DNA of 6,063 nt. It comes from Cyanobium sp. NIES-981. GTDB taxonomy: Bacteria; Cyanobacteriota; Cyanobacteriia; PCC-6307; Cyanobiaceae. The translations under genes and the position numbers were made by a program. This document shows positions 1 to 6,062 of this stretch, in pieces. The notes beneath the pieces are model-generated. The model was not told where the DNA came from. It saw only the letters and a program-made list of their open reading frames with translations, and did no database searches. The stretch lies in contig CAMDSS010000122.1 in the NCBI GenBank assembly GCA_945907085.1, positions 1 through 6,063 on the forward strand. The letters run 5' to 3'. The number at the start of each line of letters is the position of its first letter. Position 1 is the first letter of the stretch.

Positions 1-1
1 G

Positions 2-328
2 GCCCCCTCAGCCCAAACCAACCTGCGCCTGGCCCTCTCGGAATCCCTCCTCGCGGTGATCGCCCAAGGACTGGTGAAAACCACCGATGGCAAAAGGGCT
101 GCCTTCCACGACATTCTGCTCAACAGTGATGCCTGCAAGGACTACATCCAGCGGGGCGAACTCGAGGAATTCGAAGCCATCATGGGCCGCAGCGCGTTTG
201 AGGGGATGCGGACGGCCAACCAATCCCTGACGCTGCTCGTGGAAGCAGGCCGGGTCGACCCAAACGATGCCCTCGCCCAGAGCATGAAGCCCAACGAACT
301 CAGCCAGGCCCTCCGCGGGCGCCAATGA
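2..328 (+). CDS. pilT: PilT-type pilus retraction ATPase, C-terminal part
   Basis: This is the 3' end of a gene that begins left of the window; the frame is open from base 2 to the TGA at 326-328, giving 108 residues. It matches the C-terminal region of PilT/PilU ATPases, the hexameric motors that pull back type IV pili at the inner membrane. Seen here are the SESLLAVIAQGLVK segment, corresponding to the family's 'sL.avi.Q.L' stretch, a DGKRAAFHDIL segment (family 'DGkgRvAa.Eil'), and a GMRTANQSLTLLVEAGRV helix matching the usual 'GMqtmdq.L..Lv..G.i' tail. The Walker A and B motifs and the Asp and His boxes would lie upstream and cannot be checked. The last residues (MKPNELSQALRGRQ) fit the usual PilT end, so the 3' end looks intact. 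PilB and GspE share the fold, but their ends differ from this. No convincing terminator is visible in the 51 bases before the convergent hli gene. Confidence 0.8.
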   Translation, partial: APSAQTNLRLALSESLLAVIAQGLVKTTDGKRAAFHDILLNSDACKDYIQRGELEEFEAIMGRSAFEGMRTANQSLTLLVEAGRVDPNDALAQSMKPNELSQALRGRQ

Positions 329-379
329 TGCTCAGCAAGCTCCCTTGCATCAAGCCAGACCCATCGCAGCAAGCCCGAT

Positions 380-628
380 CTAGTGGCTGGCTATGCGAAC
401 CAGCAAGAGCACGCCGATCCCGACCGACAACCCAAGCATGGCCAGCCGGCCATTCCAAATTTCGGCCTGGGGAGTGATACCCCGGCGCCAGGCGTTGAGC
501 TCGCTGGACGGCACGTCTTCCGTCCCAGCATCAAGCCCAGGATCGATGGCCAGATCGACCTTCTGAACGTTCCCTTGGGCGTTCACTTGAATGCTCTCTG
601 AATCGATCTTCTGATCGAACTGGGTCAT
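380..628 (-). CDS. hli: High-light-inducible protein (Hli/SCP), single-helix chlorophyll-binding protein
   Basis: An 82-residue protein with ATG at 628-626 and TAG at 382-380. Residues 1-50 are a polar, acidic extension. Residues 51-80 carry the chlorophyll a/b-binding motif, E56-I-W-N-G-R61 followed by LAMLG, then a single hydrophobic helix running to the C-terminal RIASH. Glu and Asn of ExxN are the known chlorophyll ligands in this family, and Arg forms a salt bridge with Glu of the partner helix in dimers. Hli proteins sit in the thylakoid membrane, bind chlorophyll and carotenoid, and protect photosystem II assembly and chlorophyll recycling under excess light. The long N-terminal extension is common in one class of picocyanobacterial Hli. 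The gene starts 39 bases after the tsaD stop on the same strand. No Shine-Dalgarno and no clear promoter or HLR1-like repeat was found in that gap, so it may depend on readthrough from tsaD or on a promoter inside the tsaD 3' end. The numbered hli paralogue cannot be assigned. Confidence 0.92.
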   Translation of the reverse strand: MTQFDQKIDSESIQVNAQGNVQKVDLAIDPGLDAGTEDVPSSELNAWRRGITPQAEIWNGRLAMLGLSVGIGVLLLVRIASH

Positions 629-667
629 CGCATTACACCGATGCCGTACCCCGCCACCCTAGAGGGA

Positions 668-1729
668 TTAAAAGCAGGCTTGGGCTTGATAGAGGCTGCT
701 GGCCTCCTCCAACGGCAGCCGGGGGGCTACGGCCAACTCCATGGAGCTCTGCAATCCCGCCGAAAGCCTTTGGGCTGCTGCAACCCCGATCATGGCGGCG
801 TTATCGGTGCAATAGGGCAGCGGTGCCACCCGCCAGTTGAGGCCATCGCGGCGACAGCGTTCCTCCAGGAGCCTGCGCAACCGCTTGTTGGCCGCTACCC
901 CGCCCACCAAAACAAGGGTCTCGAGGCCCTGCTGCTTGGCACAGGCGCAACTGCGCTCCACCAACACCTCCACCACCACCTGCTCAAAACTGGCGGCCAG
1001 GTCGGCCACCGGCAGGTCGTCGGTTCCCGCCAGCTGCTCCAGGGCACGCACCTGGCGAAGCATCGCTGTTTTGAGGCCACTAAAGCTGAAGTCATGGGGG
1101 TAGTAGCCCCCCTCAGGTCTTGAAACCCTGCCCTTAGGCAGAACAAATCGACCCGGATCCCCGCCCTGGGCGGCCTGCTCGATGGCGGGGCCCCCTGGGT
1201 AGCCCAGGTGGAGCAGCCGGGCCACCTTGTCGAAGGCCTCACCGGCCGCATCGTCGTGGCTGCGCCCAAGCCTGGAATACAGCCCCGGGCCATCGACCCG
1301 CAGAAGCTCGGTGTGTCCGCCGCTGACCAACAGCACCAGGTACGGGCCCGGAGGCAAGGGGTCCCCCAGCTGGACCGAACAGAGATGGCCCTCCAGGTGA
1401 TGCACCCCCAAAAAAGGTTTGCCGTGCAGGCGGGCCAAGGTGCGTCCGGTGACGGACGCCACCAGCAAGGCACCCACCAGCCCCGGGGCAGCCGTTGCTG
1501 CGATCCCATCGAGATCCCCAGGTCCCAGGCCGCTGGCATGGCACACCTGGGCAATCAGCTGGGGGAGGGCCTCCACATGGCGGCGGGATGCAATTTCCGG
1601 TACGACCCCACCCCAGCGGGCATGTTCCTCCACTTGGGAGGCAACGGCACTCGCCAAGACGGTTTGATCACGCACAATCGCTGCCGCCGACTCGTCACAA
1701 CTTGTTTCGAGGGCAAGAACGGTTGGCAT
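668..1729 (-). CDS. tsaD: tRNA N6-adenosine threonylcarbamoyltransferase TsaD
   Basis: A 353-residue protein (ATG 1729-1727, TAA 670-668), close to the usual length of about 340. TsaD transfers the threonylcarbamoyl group from threonylcarbamoyl-AMP to A37 of tRNAs that read ANN codons, making t6A; in bacteria it works in the cytoplasm with TsaB and TsaE. Motifs of the ASKHA fold are all visible: LALETSCDES (residues 5-14), GGVVPEIASRRH (40-51), the metal-binding HHLEGH (110-115, with H111 and H115 at the same numbers as in E. coli), VSGGHTEL (135-142), DDAAGEAFDK (159-168), YPGGP (177-181), FSFSGLK (214-220), GGVAAN (276-281) and CTDNAAMI (307-314), where D309 is the third metal ligand. Nothing is missing or broken. 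It was formerly annotated as gcp, an O-sialoglycoprotein endopeptidase, which is an obsolete function call. It is divergent from psaF and followed closely by hli on the same strand. Confidence 0.97.
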   Translation of the reverse strand: MPTVLALETSCDESAAAIVRDQTVLASAVASQVEEHARWGGVVPEIASRRHVEALPQLIAQVCHASGLGPGDLDGIAATAAPGLVGALLVASVTGRTLARLHGKPFLGVHHLEGHLCSVQLGDPLPPGPYLVLLVSGGHTELLRVDGPGLYSRLGRSHDDAAGEAFDKVARLLHLGYPGGPAIEQAAQGGDPGRFVLPKGRVSRPEGGYYPHDFSFSGLKTAMLRQVRALEQLAGTDDLPVADLAASFEQVVVEVLVERSCACAKQQGLETLVLVGGVAANKRLRRLLEERCRRDGLNWRVAPLPYCTDNAAMIGVAAAQRLSAGLQSSMELAVAPRLPLEEASSLYQAQACF

Positions 1730-1790
1730 TCGTTTGGGCGGGCTCTCTTAAGGTCAATCAGTGACATCTTGCCCCGCGGCCTTGCGTCCG
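1730..1790. promoter_or_regulatory. Divergent spacer between tsaD and psaF
   Basis: These 61 bases lie between two divergent starts, so promoters for tsaD (leftward) and psaF-psaJ (rightward) should be here or within the neighbouring gene ends. I see only weak candidates. TAAGGT at 1749-1754 fits a TAnnnT -10 for psaF, but its best -35, TTGGCA at 1723-1728, is 20 bases away, which is too far for a good sigma-70 promoter. No tandem TTACA-like HLR1 repeat (the RpaB site expected at light-regulated photosystem I genes) was seen by eye. No Shine-Dalgarno precedes the psaF ATG. The call rests on gene orientation rather than on a motif. Confidence 0.35.
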
Positions 1791-2282
1791 ATGCGCCGTC
1801 TTTTTCCCCGTTTGTTCGCAGCTCTGCTGTCTGTCTTCCTGCTCGTTGGCTTCGCCCCCGCGGCCAAGGCAGATGTGGCTGGCCTTACCCCCTGTGCGGA
1901 AAGCGCTCGCTTCCAGCAGCGCGCTGCTGGGGCTAAAACCGACCAGGCCAAGGCCCGTTTCGCCATGTACAGCCAAGCTGTCTGCGGTGCTGACGGCCTG
2001 CCCCACCTGATCGTTGATGGCCGCTGGAACCATGCCGGCGACTTCATGATCCCCGGCATTGCCTTCCTCTACATCGCCGGCTGCATTGGTTGGGCTGGTC
2101 GTACGTACCTGATCGCGATCCGCAACGACAAGGACGCGACCATGAAAGAGATCCAGATCGATGTCGCCCTTGCTTTGAAGAGCACCCTGGCAGCAGCCAC
2201 CTGGCCCCTTGCAGCTCTCAATGAATTGAAGAGCGGCAAGTTGCTTGAGGACGACAGCAAGGTGACCGTTTCGCCCCGCTGA
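1791..2282 (+). CDS. psaF: Photosystem I subunit III, PsaF precursor
   Basis: With the ATG at 1791 this encodes 163 residues, ending at TGA 2280-2282. An in-frame GTG at 1761 would add ten residues (MTSCPAALRP) before a typical signal peptide, so the ATG is preferred. Residues 1-27 form a Sec-type signal peptide: MRRLF, a hydrophobic core, then AKA before the predicted cut ahead of D28. The mature protein of about 136 residues has a lumenal domain starting DVAGLTPCAES, with C34 and C65 at the two positions conserved in cyanobacterial PsaF, and the family signatures YSQAVCG and GLPHLIVDGRW. A transmembrane stretch covers about 85-110 (FMIPGIAFLYIAGCIGWAGR). The end KVTVSPR is the normal PsaF terminus. 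PsaF lies at the edge of the photosystem I core and touches PsaJ; the lysine-rich helix used by plants and algae to dock plastocyanin is absent, as in other cyanobacteria. psaJ follows after 49 bases and shares the terminator. Confidence 0.97.
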   Translation: MRRLFPRLFAALLSVFLLVGFAPAAKADVAGLTPCAESARFQQRAAGAKTDQAKARFAMYSQAVCGADGLPHLIVDGRWNHAGDFMIPGIAFLYIAGCIGWAGRTYLIAIRNDKDATMKEIQIDVALALKSTLAAATWPLAALNELKSGKLLEDDSKVTVSPR

Positions 2283-2331
2283 ATCCCAGCCCGTCGATTC
2301 CTCCCCTTTCCCACTCATCGCGTTCTGAGTC

Positions 2332-2448
2332 ATGAAGAAGTTCCTCACCACCGCTCCTGTTTTTGCGGCCCTCTGGTTTTCGGTTACCGCTGGAATCCTG
2401 ATCGAATTCAACCGTTTCTATCCCGATCTCCTGTTCCACCCCATGTGA
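2332..2448 (+). CDS. psaJ: Photosystem I subunit IX, PsaJ
   Basis: A very short gene, 38 codons plus TGA (2446-2448), with ATG at 2332. The protein begins MKKFLTTAPVFAALWF and ends FNRFYPDLLFHPM, which is the standard PsaJ pattern: a cytoplasmic KKFLTTAPV start, one transmembrane helix at about residues 8-26, then the lumenal IEFNRFYPDLLFHP tail. E25 and H36 correspond to residues that bind chlorophyll in solved cyanobacterial photosystem I structures (known from the family, not visible here). PsaJ pairs with PsaF and helps hold it in place. The length is typical (about 38-44). It is 49 bases downstream of psaF and 42 bases upstream of a strong terminator, so psaF-psaJ is very probably one transcript. 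There is no Shine-Dalgarno; only GAG at 2327-2329 lies close to the start. Confidence 0.96.
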   Translation: MKKFLTTAPVFAALWFSVTAGILIEFNRFYPDLLFHPM

Positions 2449-2490
2449 TCTGGATTCGCCACCCCATCCGGATTGAGCGACCAACAGCTA

Positions 2491-2518
2491 AGCGGCCCTT
2501 AGGGGTCGCTTTTTTTTT
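2491..2518 (+). terminator. Intrinsic terminator of psaF-psaJ
   Basis: An 8-bp stem pairs AGCGGCCC (2491-2498) with GGGTCGCT (2503-2510), with one G-U pair, around the loop TTAG, and runs directly into nine T (2510-2518). It lies 42 bases after the psaJ stop and is read in the psaF-psaJ direction. On the other strand the hairpin has no following T run, so it should not stop gmk transcripts in the same way. An alternative 5' arm at 2476-2482 can also pair with the 3' arm (see findings). Confidence 0.93.
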
Positions 2519-2553
2519 ATGGCGGTAAGGGCCCCTCACGGTCTGGTCTCGAG

Positions 2554-3114
2554 TTAGAGGCCCATCAACCGTTCGAGCTCCACAAGGGCAGTCGCCAGAT
2601 CCCCATTCACCAGGGCGGCGTCGAACTCCCCCTCCGCCTCCAGCTCGATGCGGGCGCGCCCAAGGCGCTTGCTGATCGCCTCCTCGCTGTCGGTTCCCCG
2701 GCCCCGGATGCGCCGCTCGAGTTCCTCAAAGGAGGGCGGCTTGAGGAAAACCTGGAATCCGGCTGGAAAGCTTTGGCGCACCTGGCGAGCCCCCTCCAGC
2801 TCAATTTCCAACAGCACCGGACGGCCCAGGGCTAGGGAGTCCTCCACGGGTTTGCGGGGCGTGCCGTAGAGATTGCCGGCAAATTCGGCCCACTCCAAAA
2901 AGCCGCCTGCCGTCACCTGCTGCTCAAAGGTCTCCCGACTCAAAAAGAAGTAATGCTGACCATCCACTTCGCCGGCCCTAGGGCTGCGGGTGGTGGCAGA
3001 AATCGACAGCCAGATCTCGGGATGCTTCGCCAGGAGCTGCGCCACCAGGGTGCCCTTGCCCACGCCACTGGGACCCGTGATCAAGGTGAGGCGGCCGGGA
3101 ACGGCGTCGACCAT
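2554..3114 (-). CDS. gmk: Guanylate kinase
   Basis: Guanylate kinase transfers phosphate from ATP to GMP to give GDP, in the cytoplasm, and supplies guanine nucleotides for nucleic acids and signalling. From the ATG at 3114-3112 the protein has 186 residues, ending at TAA 2556-2554; a TTG three codons upstream (3123-3121) is a weaker alternative start. The P-loop GPSGVGKG is at residues 14-21. The GMP-binding region follows: SATTRSPRAGEVDGQHYFF (39-57), then FLEWAEFAGNLYGTP (72-86), the LEIELEGARQV segment (102-112, the position of the family 'lDId.qGa.qv'), and a lid region with RGRGTDSEEAISKRL (137-151). The ending VNGDLATALVELERL (170-183) is also standard. Length and motifs are normal. 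The gene converges on psaJ and is divergent from rqcH across 60 bases. No separate terminator was recognised downstream on this strand. Confidence 0.96.
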   Translation of the reverse strand: MVDAVPGRLTLITGPSGVGKGTLVAQLLAKHPEIWLSISATTRSPRAGEVDGQHYFFLSRETFEQQVTAGGFLEWAEFAGNLYGTPRKPVEDSLALGRPVLLEIELEGARQVRQSFPAGFQVFLKPPSFEELERRIRGRGTDSEEAISKRLGRARIELEAEGEFDAALVNGDLATALVELERLMGL

Positions 3115-3174
3115 GGCAGGCAACAGGTTGGGGCTGCAGAGTAGAAGCCAGCATTGAAGGCCTTCGCCCTAGCC
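3115..3174. promoter_or_regulatory. Divergent spacer between gmk and rqcH
   Basis: About 60 bases separate the preferred ATG starts of gmk (leftward) and rqcH (rightward), so promoters for both should be here or just inside the genes. No good -35/-10 pair was found on either strand; TACTCT on the minus strand (3144-3139) fits TAnnnT but lacks a spaced -35. A perfect 10-base palindrome GAAGGCCTTC lies at 3156-3165, which is close to what chance gives in 6 kb. The call rests on orientation only. Confidence 0.3.
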
Positions 3175-4863
3175 ATGGACCGCGCGCAGCCCCAGGCTCG
3201 CTTGCAACCAATGGATGTGACCAGCCTCAAGGCTGTACTCAGTGAATGGCGCAGCCATCTCCTGCCCAGCCGCTTTGAGAAGGCCCAGCAGGCCACTCCC
3301 CACAGCATCCAGATCGGGCTACGCAGCCTGGAGGGAATCCATTGGCTGGAACTGAGTTGGCAGGCCGAGGCAGCCAGGGTTCATAGCGTGGACGCCCCAC
3401 CCCGCATCGGGGATGGCAGCACCCTGGCCCAGCAGCTCCAGCACAGCCTGCGGGGCCTGGCCCTGGGCTCCATCTCCCAGGCCGGCTGGGACCGGGTGGT
3501 GGAACTGGGCTTTTCCCGGCGCCCCGGCGAGGCCATCGAACGCACCCTGGTGGTGGAACTGATGGGGCGACACAGCAATCTGCTGCTACTGGACCAAACC
3601 AGGCAGGCGATCGCCCTGGCCCGCCAGGTGAAACCCCAGCAATCAAGGCTGCGGCCGATTGGCACCGGCGACCCCTACCAACCACCGCCCCCCCTCACCG
3701 GGGAACCACCCCACAGCGGCGAGACCATGGCCAGCTGGCAGCGGCGCCTCAGCCTGCTGCCCCTCCCCCTTGGTCAAGCCCTCGCCAGCGCTTACCAGGG
3801 GATGAGTCCGGCCTTAATCCAGCAGCTTCTCCCTGCCGACTGGCAGGGCTTGGGCGTGGAGGAGCTCACAGCCAGCCAATGGCACCAGCTTTGGCAGCAC
3901 TGGCAGGGCTGGCTGGGGTGCATTGAAGCCGAAGGCTTTGCTTGGCAGCAAAACGGCGGCGGCTACCGCTGTTGGCCGGCCCTCTCCACCCCCGAGAAAG
4001 CGCCCCTGGCGATTAACCAAGCCATGGCGGCTTACTACGGCAACCATCTGGATCAACAACGGTTGGTCCAGCGGCGCCACCAGTTGGGTCAAACCTTGCA
4101 GCGGGCCGCAGAGCGGGAGGCCCGCGAGGCCCAGGCCCAACAGGCCCTGTTGGAGGCGGTGCCCGAAAGCGACACCATGCAGCAGCAAGCCGACGCCCTC
4201 CTGAGCCAACGCCAACCCAGCCGCCAATGCGTTGACACGGCCCAGAAGCTCTACAAGCGGGCCCGCAAATTGCGCCGCTCGGTGGCAGCGATTACGCCCC
4301 GGCTGGAACTCCACCACCAGCGGCTGGCCGCCCTAGAAAACAGCCTCACCTTTTTGGAACAGGCCAGCACCATCCCAGAGATCGAAGGGCTTCAACAGGA
4401 ACTCCAGGGGCTCCTGGGCAGCGGCAGCAAGGGCAAGGCCCTACCCGGTCGCCGTGATCGGAAACTGGGGGCGCCGGCCCAACCCGAGCCCCTGCAAGTG
4501 CAGAGCCTCGGGGGCCTGGCCGTGCAGGTGGGCCGCAACCACCGCCAGAACGAGTGGATTTCGTTTAAGCAAGCTCGGCGCGGCGACCTTTGGTTCCATG
4601 CCCAAGAACTGCCAGGTAGCCACGTGGTGCTCAAGGCTTCCGAAGGGATGGCCACCGACGAAGATCTCCAAACAGCCGCCGATCTGGCGGCCCATTTCAG
4701 CCGCGGCAGGGGCAACAGCCGGGTGCCCGTGGTGATGGTTCCGATTGAGGACCTCCAGCGCATCCCTGGCGCCGCCCCCGGCACCGTGCGCCATCGCCAG
4801 GCGGAACAACTCTGGGGTGAACCAGGAAGGGCCCTTAGCCTCCTTGCAGCGCAGAAGCCATGA
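3175..4863 (+). CDS. rqcH: NFACT-family ribosome quality control protein RqcH (Rqc2/NEMF homologue)
   Basis: 562 residues from the ATG at 3175; an in-frame TTG at 3154 would add seven and an ATG at 3211 would remove twelve. Cyanobacterial relatives align from about LQPMDVTSL, so 3175 is chosen but not certain. RqcH binds 60S-like 50S subunits carrying stalled nascent chains and directs tRNA-Ala to add C-terminal alanine tails, marking the chain for degradation. Domains in order (numbered from 3175): NFACT-N at about 14-170, with W105-D106-R107 and E128-L-M-G-R-H-S-N135, matching the DR and EIM/MGRHSN signatures needed for tailing in B. subtilis RqcH; a helical middle with a Trp- and Gln-rich stretch (about 220-270); a long charged coiled-coil region (about 290-415) containing KLYKRARKLRR; and NFACT-R at about 440-552, with VGRNHRQNEWISFKQARRGD, LWFHAQELPGSHVVLK and a closing QLWGEP. 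Older annotations call this a fibronectin-binding protein. It overlaps tatC by ATGA. Alanine tailing is inferred from conserved residues. Confidence 0.92.
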   Translation: MDRAQPQARLQPMDVTSLKAVLSEWRSHLLPSRFEKAQQATPHSIQIGLRSLEGIHWLELSWQAEAARVHSVDAPPRIGDGSTLAQQLQHSLRGLALGSISQAGWDRVVELGFSRRPGEAIERTLVVELMGRHSNLLLLDQTRQAIALARQVKPQQSRLRPIGTGDPYQPPPPLTGEPPHSGETMASWQRRLSLLPLPLGQALASAYQGMSPALIQQLLPADWQGLGVEELTASQWHQLWQHWQGWLGCIEAEGFAWQQNGGGYRCWPALSTPEKAPLAINQAMAAYYGNHLDQQRLVQRRHQLGQTLQRAAEREAREAQAQQALLEAVPESDTMQQQADALLSQRQPSRQCVDTAQKLYKRARKLRRSVAAITPRLELHHQRLAALENSLTFLEQASTIPEIEGLQQELQGLLGSGSKGKALPGRRDRKLGAPAQPEPLQVQSLGGLAVQVGRNHRQNEWISFKQARRGDLWFHAQELPGSHVVLKASEGMATDEDLQTAADLAAHFSRGRGNSRVPVVMVPIEDLQRIPGAAPGTVRHRQAEQLWGEPGRALSLLAAQKP

Positions 4864-5681
4864 CCACGCCCCTGCCGCCCCCCCTGTCGACACCGCCACC
4901 CATTCGGATTGCCATGCCTGAACCGGAAGGCGCCAATCCCAGCAGCGACTTCCCCGGGGAAGTGGACATGACCCTGGTGGATCACCTCGACGAATTGCGC
5001 AACCGGGTGCTGCGCAGCCTGCTGGCCGTGGTGCTTGGGGCCGCCGCCTGCCTGGTGTTTGTCAAACCCCTGGTCAAGCTGCTGGAGGTGCCCGCCCACG
5101 GCATCCGATTTCTGCAACTGGCCCCTGGTGAGTTCCTGTTTGTCTCGATCAAGGTGGCTGGCTATGCCGGCCTCACCCTGGCCCTGCCCTACGTGCTCTA
5201 CGAGGTGCTGGCCTTCGTGCTGCCCGGCCTGACGCGCCGGGAACGGCGTCTGGTGGCACCGGCTGTCGCCGGCTCGGCCCTGCTGTTTGCCGCCGGGCTG
5301 GCCTTTGCCTGGTGGGCGCTGGTGCCCGCCGCCTTGGCATTTTTGGTCAACTACGGCGCCGATGTGGTGGAACCGAGCTGGTCCATCGAGCGCTATCTCG
5401 ACTTTGTCCTTTTGCTGATGGTGGCCACAGCCCTGGCCTTCCAACTGCCGGTGCTCCAGCTGCTGCTAGGGGCCCTTGGTCTGATCAAAGCCCGCACCAT
5501 GCTGGCGGCCTGGCGCTGGGTGGTGGTGATTGCGGCCATCGCGGGTGCCGTTCTCACCCCATCCACCGATCCGGTCACCATGTTGCTGCTCTCAGGCGCC
5601 ATTACCGCCCTGTTTTTGCTGGGCGTGGCCCTCGTGGCCCTGGCGGAGCGGCTCAAACCCAGCAGCGCCCCAGTCGCCTAG
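4860..5681 (+). CDS. tatC: Sec-independent (twin-arginine) protein translocase subunit TatC
   Basis: 273 residues from the ATG at 4860 to TAG 5679-5681. TatC is the polytopic core of the twin-arginine translocase; it recognises RR signal peptides and, with TatA-type subunits, moves folded proteins across the plasma or thylakoid membrane. Seen here: a proline-rich N-terminal extension (residues 1-36), the signature HLDELRNR (42-49), first hydrophobic segment about 50-69, LAPGEFLFVSIKVAGY (87-102), further membrane segments about 103-123, 133-158, 178-203, 214-232 and 239-262, and LTPSTDPVT (232-240) between the last two. That gives the expected six helices. The start is not settled: ATGs at 4914 and 4968 are in frame, and the conserved family sequence begins near the latter (MTLVDHLDEL). 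The 4860 ATG overlaps the rqcH stop as ATGA, which argues for a coupled start. The tatA/tatB partner is not in the window. Confidence 0.95.
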   Translation: MTTPLPPPLSTPPPIRIAMPEPEGANPSSDFPGEVDMTLVDHLDELRNRVLRSLLAVVLGAAACLVFVKPLVKLLEVPAHGIRFLQLAPGEFLFVSIKVAGYAGLTLALPYVLYEVLAFVLPGLTRRERRLVAPAVAGSALLFAAGLAFAWWALVPAALAFLVNYGADVVEPSWSIERYLDFVLLLMVATALAFQLPVLQLLLGALGLIKARTMLAAWRWVVVIAAIAGAVLTPSTDPVTMLLLSGAITALFLLGVALVALAERLKPSSAPVA

Positions 5682-5711
5682 GGCGGCCCAAGCGAGCTCC
5701 AGGCCAGGGGT

Positions 5712-6062
5712 CTAGAGCAAAAACTCACTGGCCCGTTCGGGGGGGATCTCCAGGGGCAAGGTCATGGCCCGGCCGAGTCGAGGTTTATCCGCGGTGGTTA
5801 GGAGCCATTGGCGCACCTGGGCCGCTACCCCGAGGCCATTGAGCAAGCCCACCAACTCCTCGAGCTTGAGCCGATAGGCCTCAGGTCCGAGGGGAAACGA
5901 CTGCTGCTCCAAATACGCCCACATCACCTGGATGTGAAAACGGCCTTGGCGCTTCACCAGTTGCAGGTCGTAGGTGGCCTGCCAGCGTTGGCGCAGGATC
6001 GCGATCAGCTCGTCCGCTGAAAGTGCCTGTTCTGGAAGGGATTCGCCGTCTTCGTCGGGCAA
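5712..6062 (-). CDS. DUF3067 family protein, 5' end at or beyond the window edge
   Basis: At least 116 residues, ending at TAG 5714-5712. The first possible start in view is a TTG at 6062-6060, right at the edge, so the true start may lie outside; the gene should be treated as possibly partial. The sequence fits the DUF3067 family of cyanobacteria and plastids: LSADELIAILRQRW helix (14-27 when numbered from the TTG), YDLQLVKRQGRFHIQVMWAYLEQ (31-53, with the strong QVMWxYLEQQSFP core), a helix LKLEELVGLLNGLGVAAQVRQWL (66-88), and the KPRLGRAMTLPLEIPPERASEFLL tail (93-116). It has no signal peptide or membrane segment in the visible part and is probably soluble. No biochemical function is known to me and none is assigned. 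It converges on tatC with 30 bases between the stops and no recognisable terminator. Confidence 0.85.
   Translation of the reverse strand: MPDEDGESLPEQALSADELIAILRQRWQATYDLQLVKRQGRFHIQVMWAYLEQQSFPLGPEAYRLKLEELVGLLNGLGVAAQVRQWLLTTADKPRLGRAMTLPLEIPPERASEFLL

Noticed and set aside
335..348. Possible terminator hairpin between pilT and hli (GCAAG/CTTGC, loop CTCC)
   Set aside because: Only five base pairs and no T run on either strand.
629..667. TGTAAT-like -10 element before hli
   Set aside because: It lies only a few bases from the ATG, so a start site would fall inside the coding sequence, and there is no matching -35.
641..1123. Plus-strand open frame of 160 codons opposite tsaD
   Set aside because: Antisense to the conserved C-terminal half of tsaD; Gln/His/Leu-rich shadow composition.
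1753..1765. Inverted repeat GTCA-N5-TGAC upstream of the psaF ATG
   Set aside because: Four-base arms are expected by chance and do not match NtcA, CRP or HLR1 sites.
1208..1936. Plus-strand open frame of 242 codons over the tsaD 5' end and psaF
   Set aside because: It is antisense to tsaD and out of frame with psaF; the translation lacks any coherent domain. It follows from the GC-rich codon bias.
1758..2411. Minus-strand open frame of 217 codons opposite psaF and psaJ
   Set aside because: It is fully antisense to two certain photosystem I genes and has no recognisable motif.
3156..3165. Palindrome GAAGGCCTTC upstream of rqcH
   Set aside because: Ten-base perfect palindromes are expected several times in 6 kb, and the preferred start puts no promoter element next to it.
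4392..5444. Long open frame (350 codons) on the minus strand across the rqcH-tatC junction
   Set aside because: It is antisense to two confidently identified genes, has low-complexity Gln/Gly/His-rich content typical of a GC-rich shadow frame, and matches no family I recognise.
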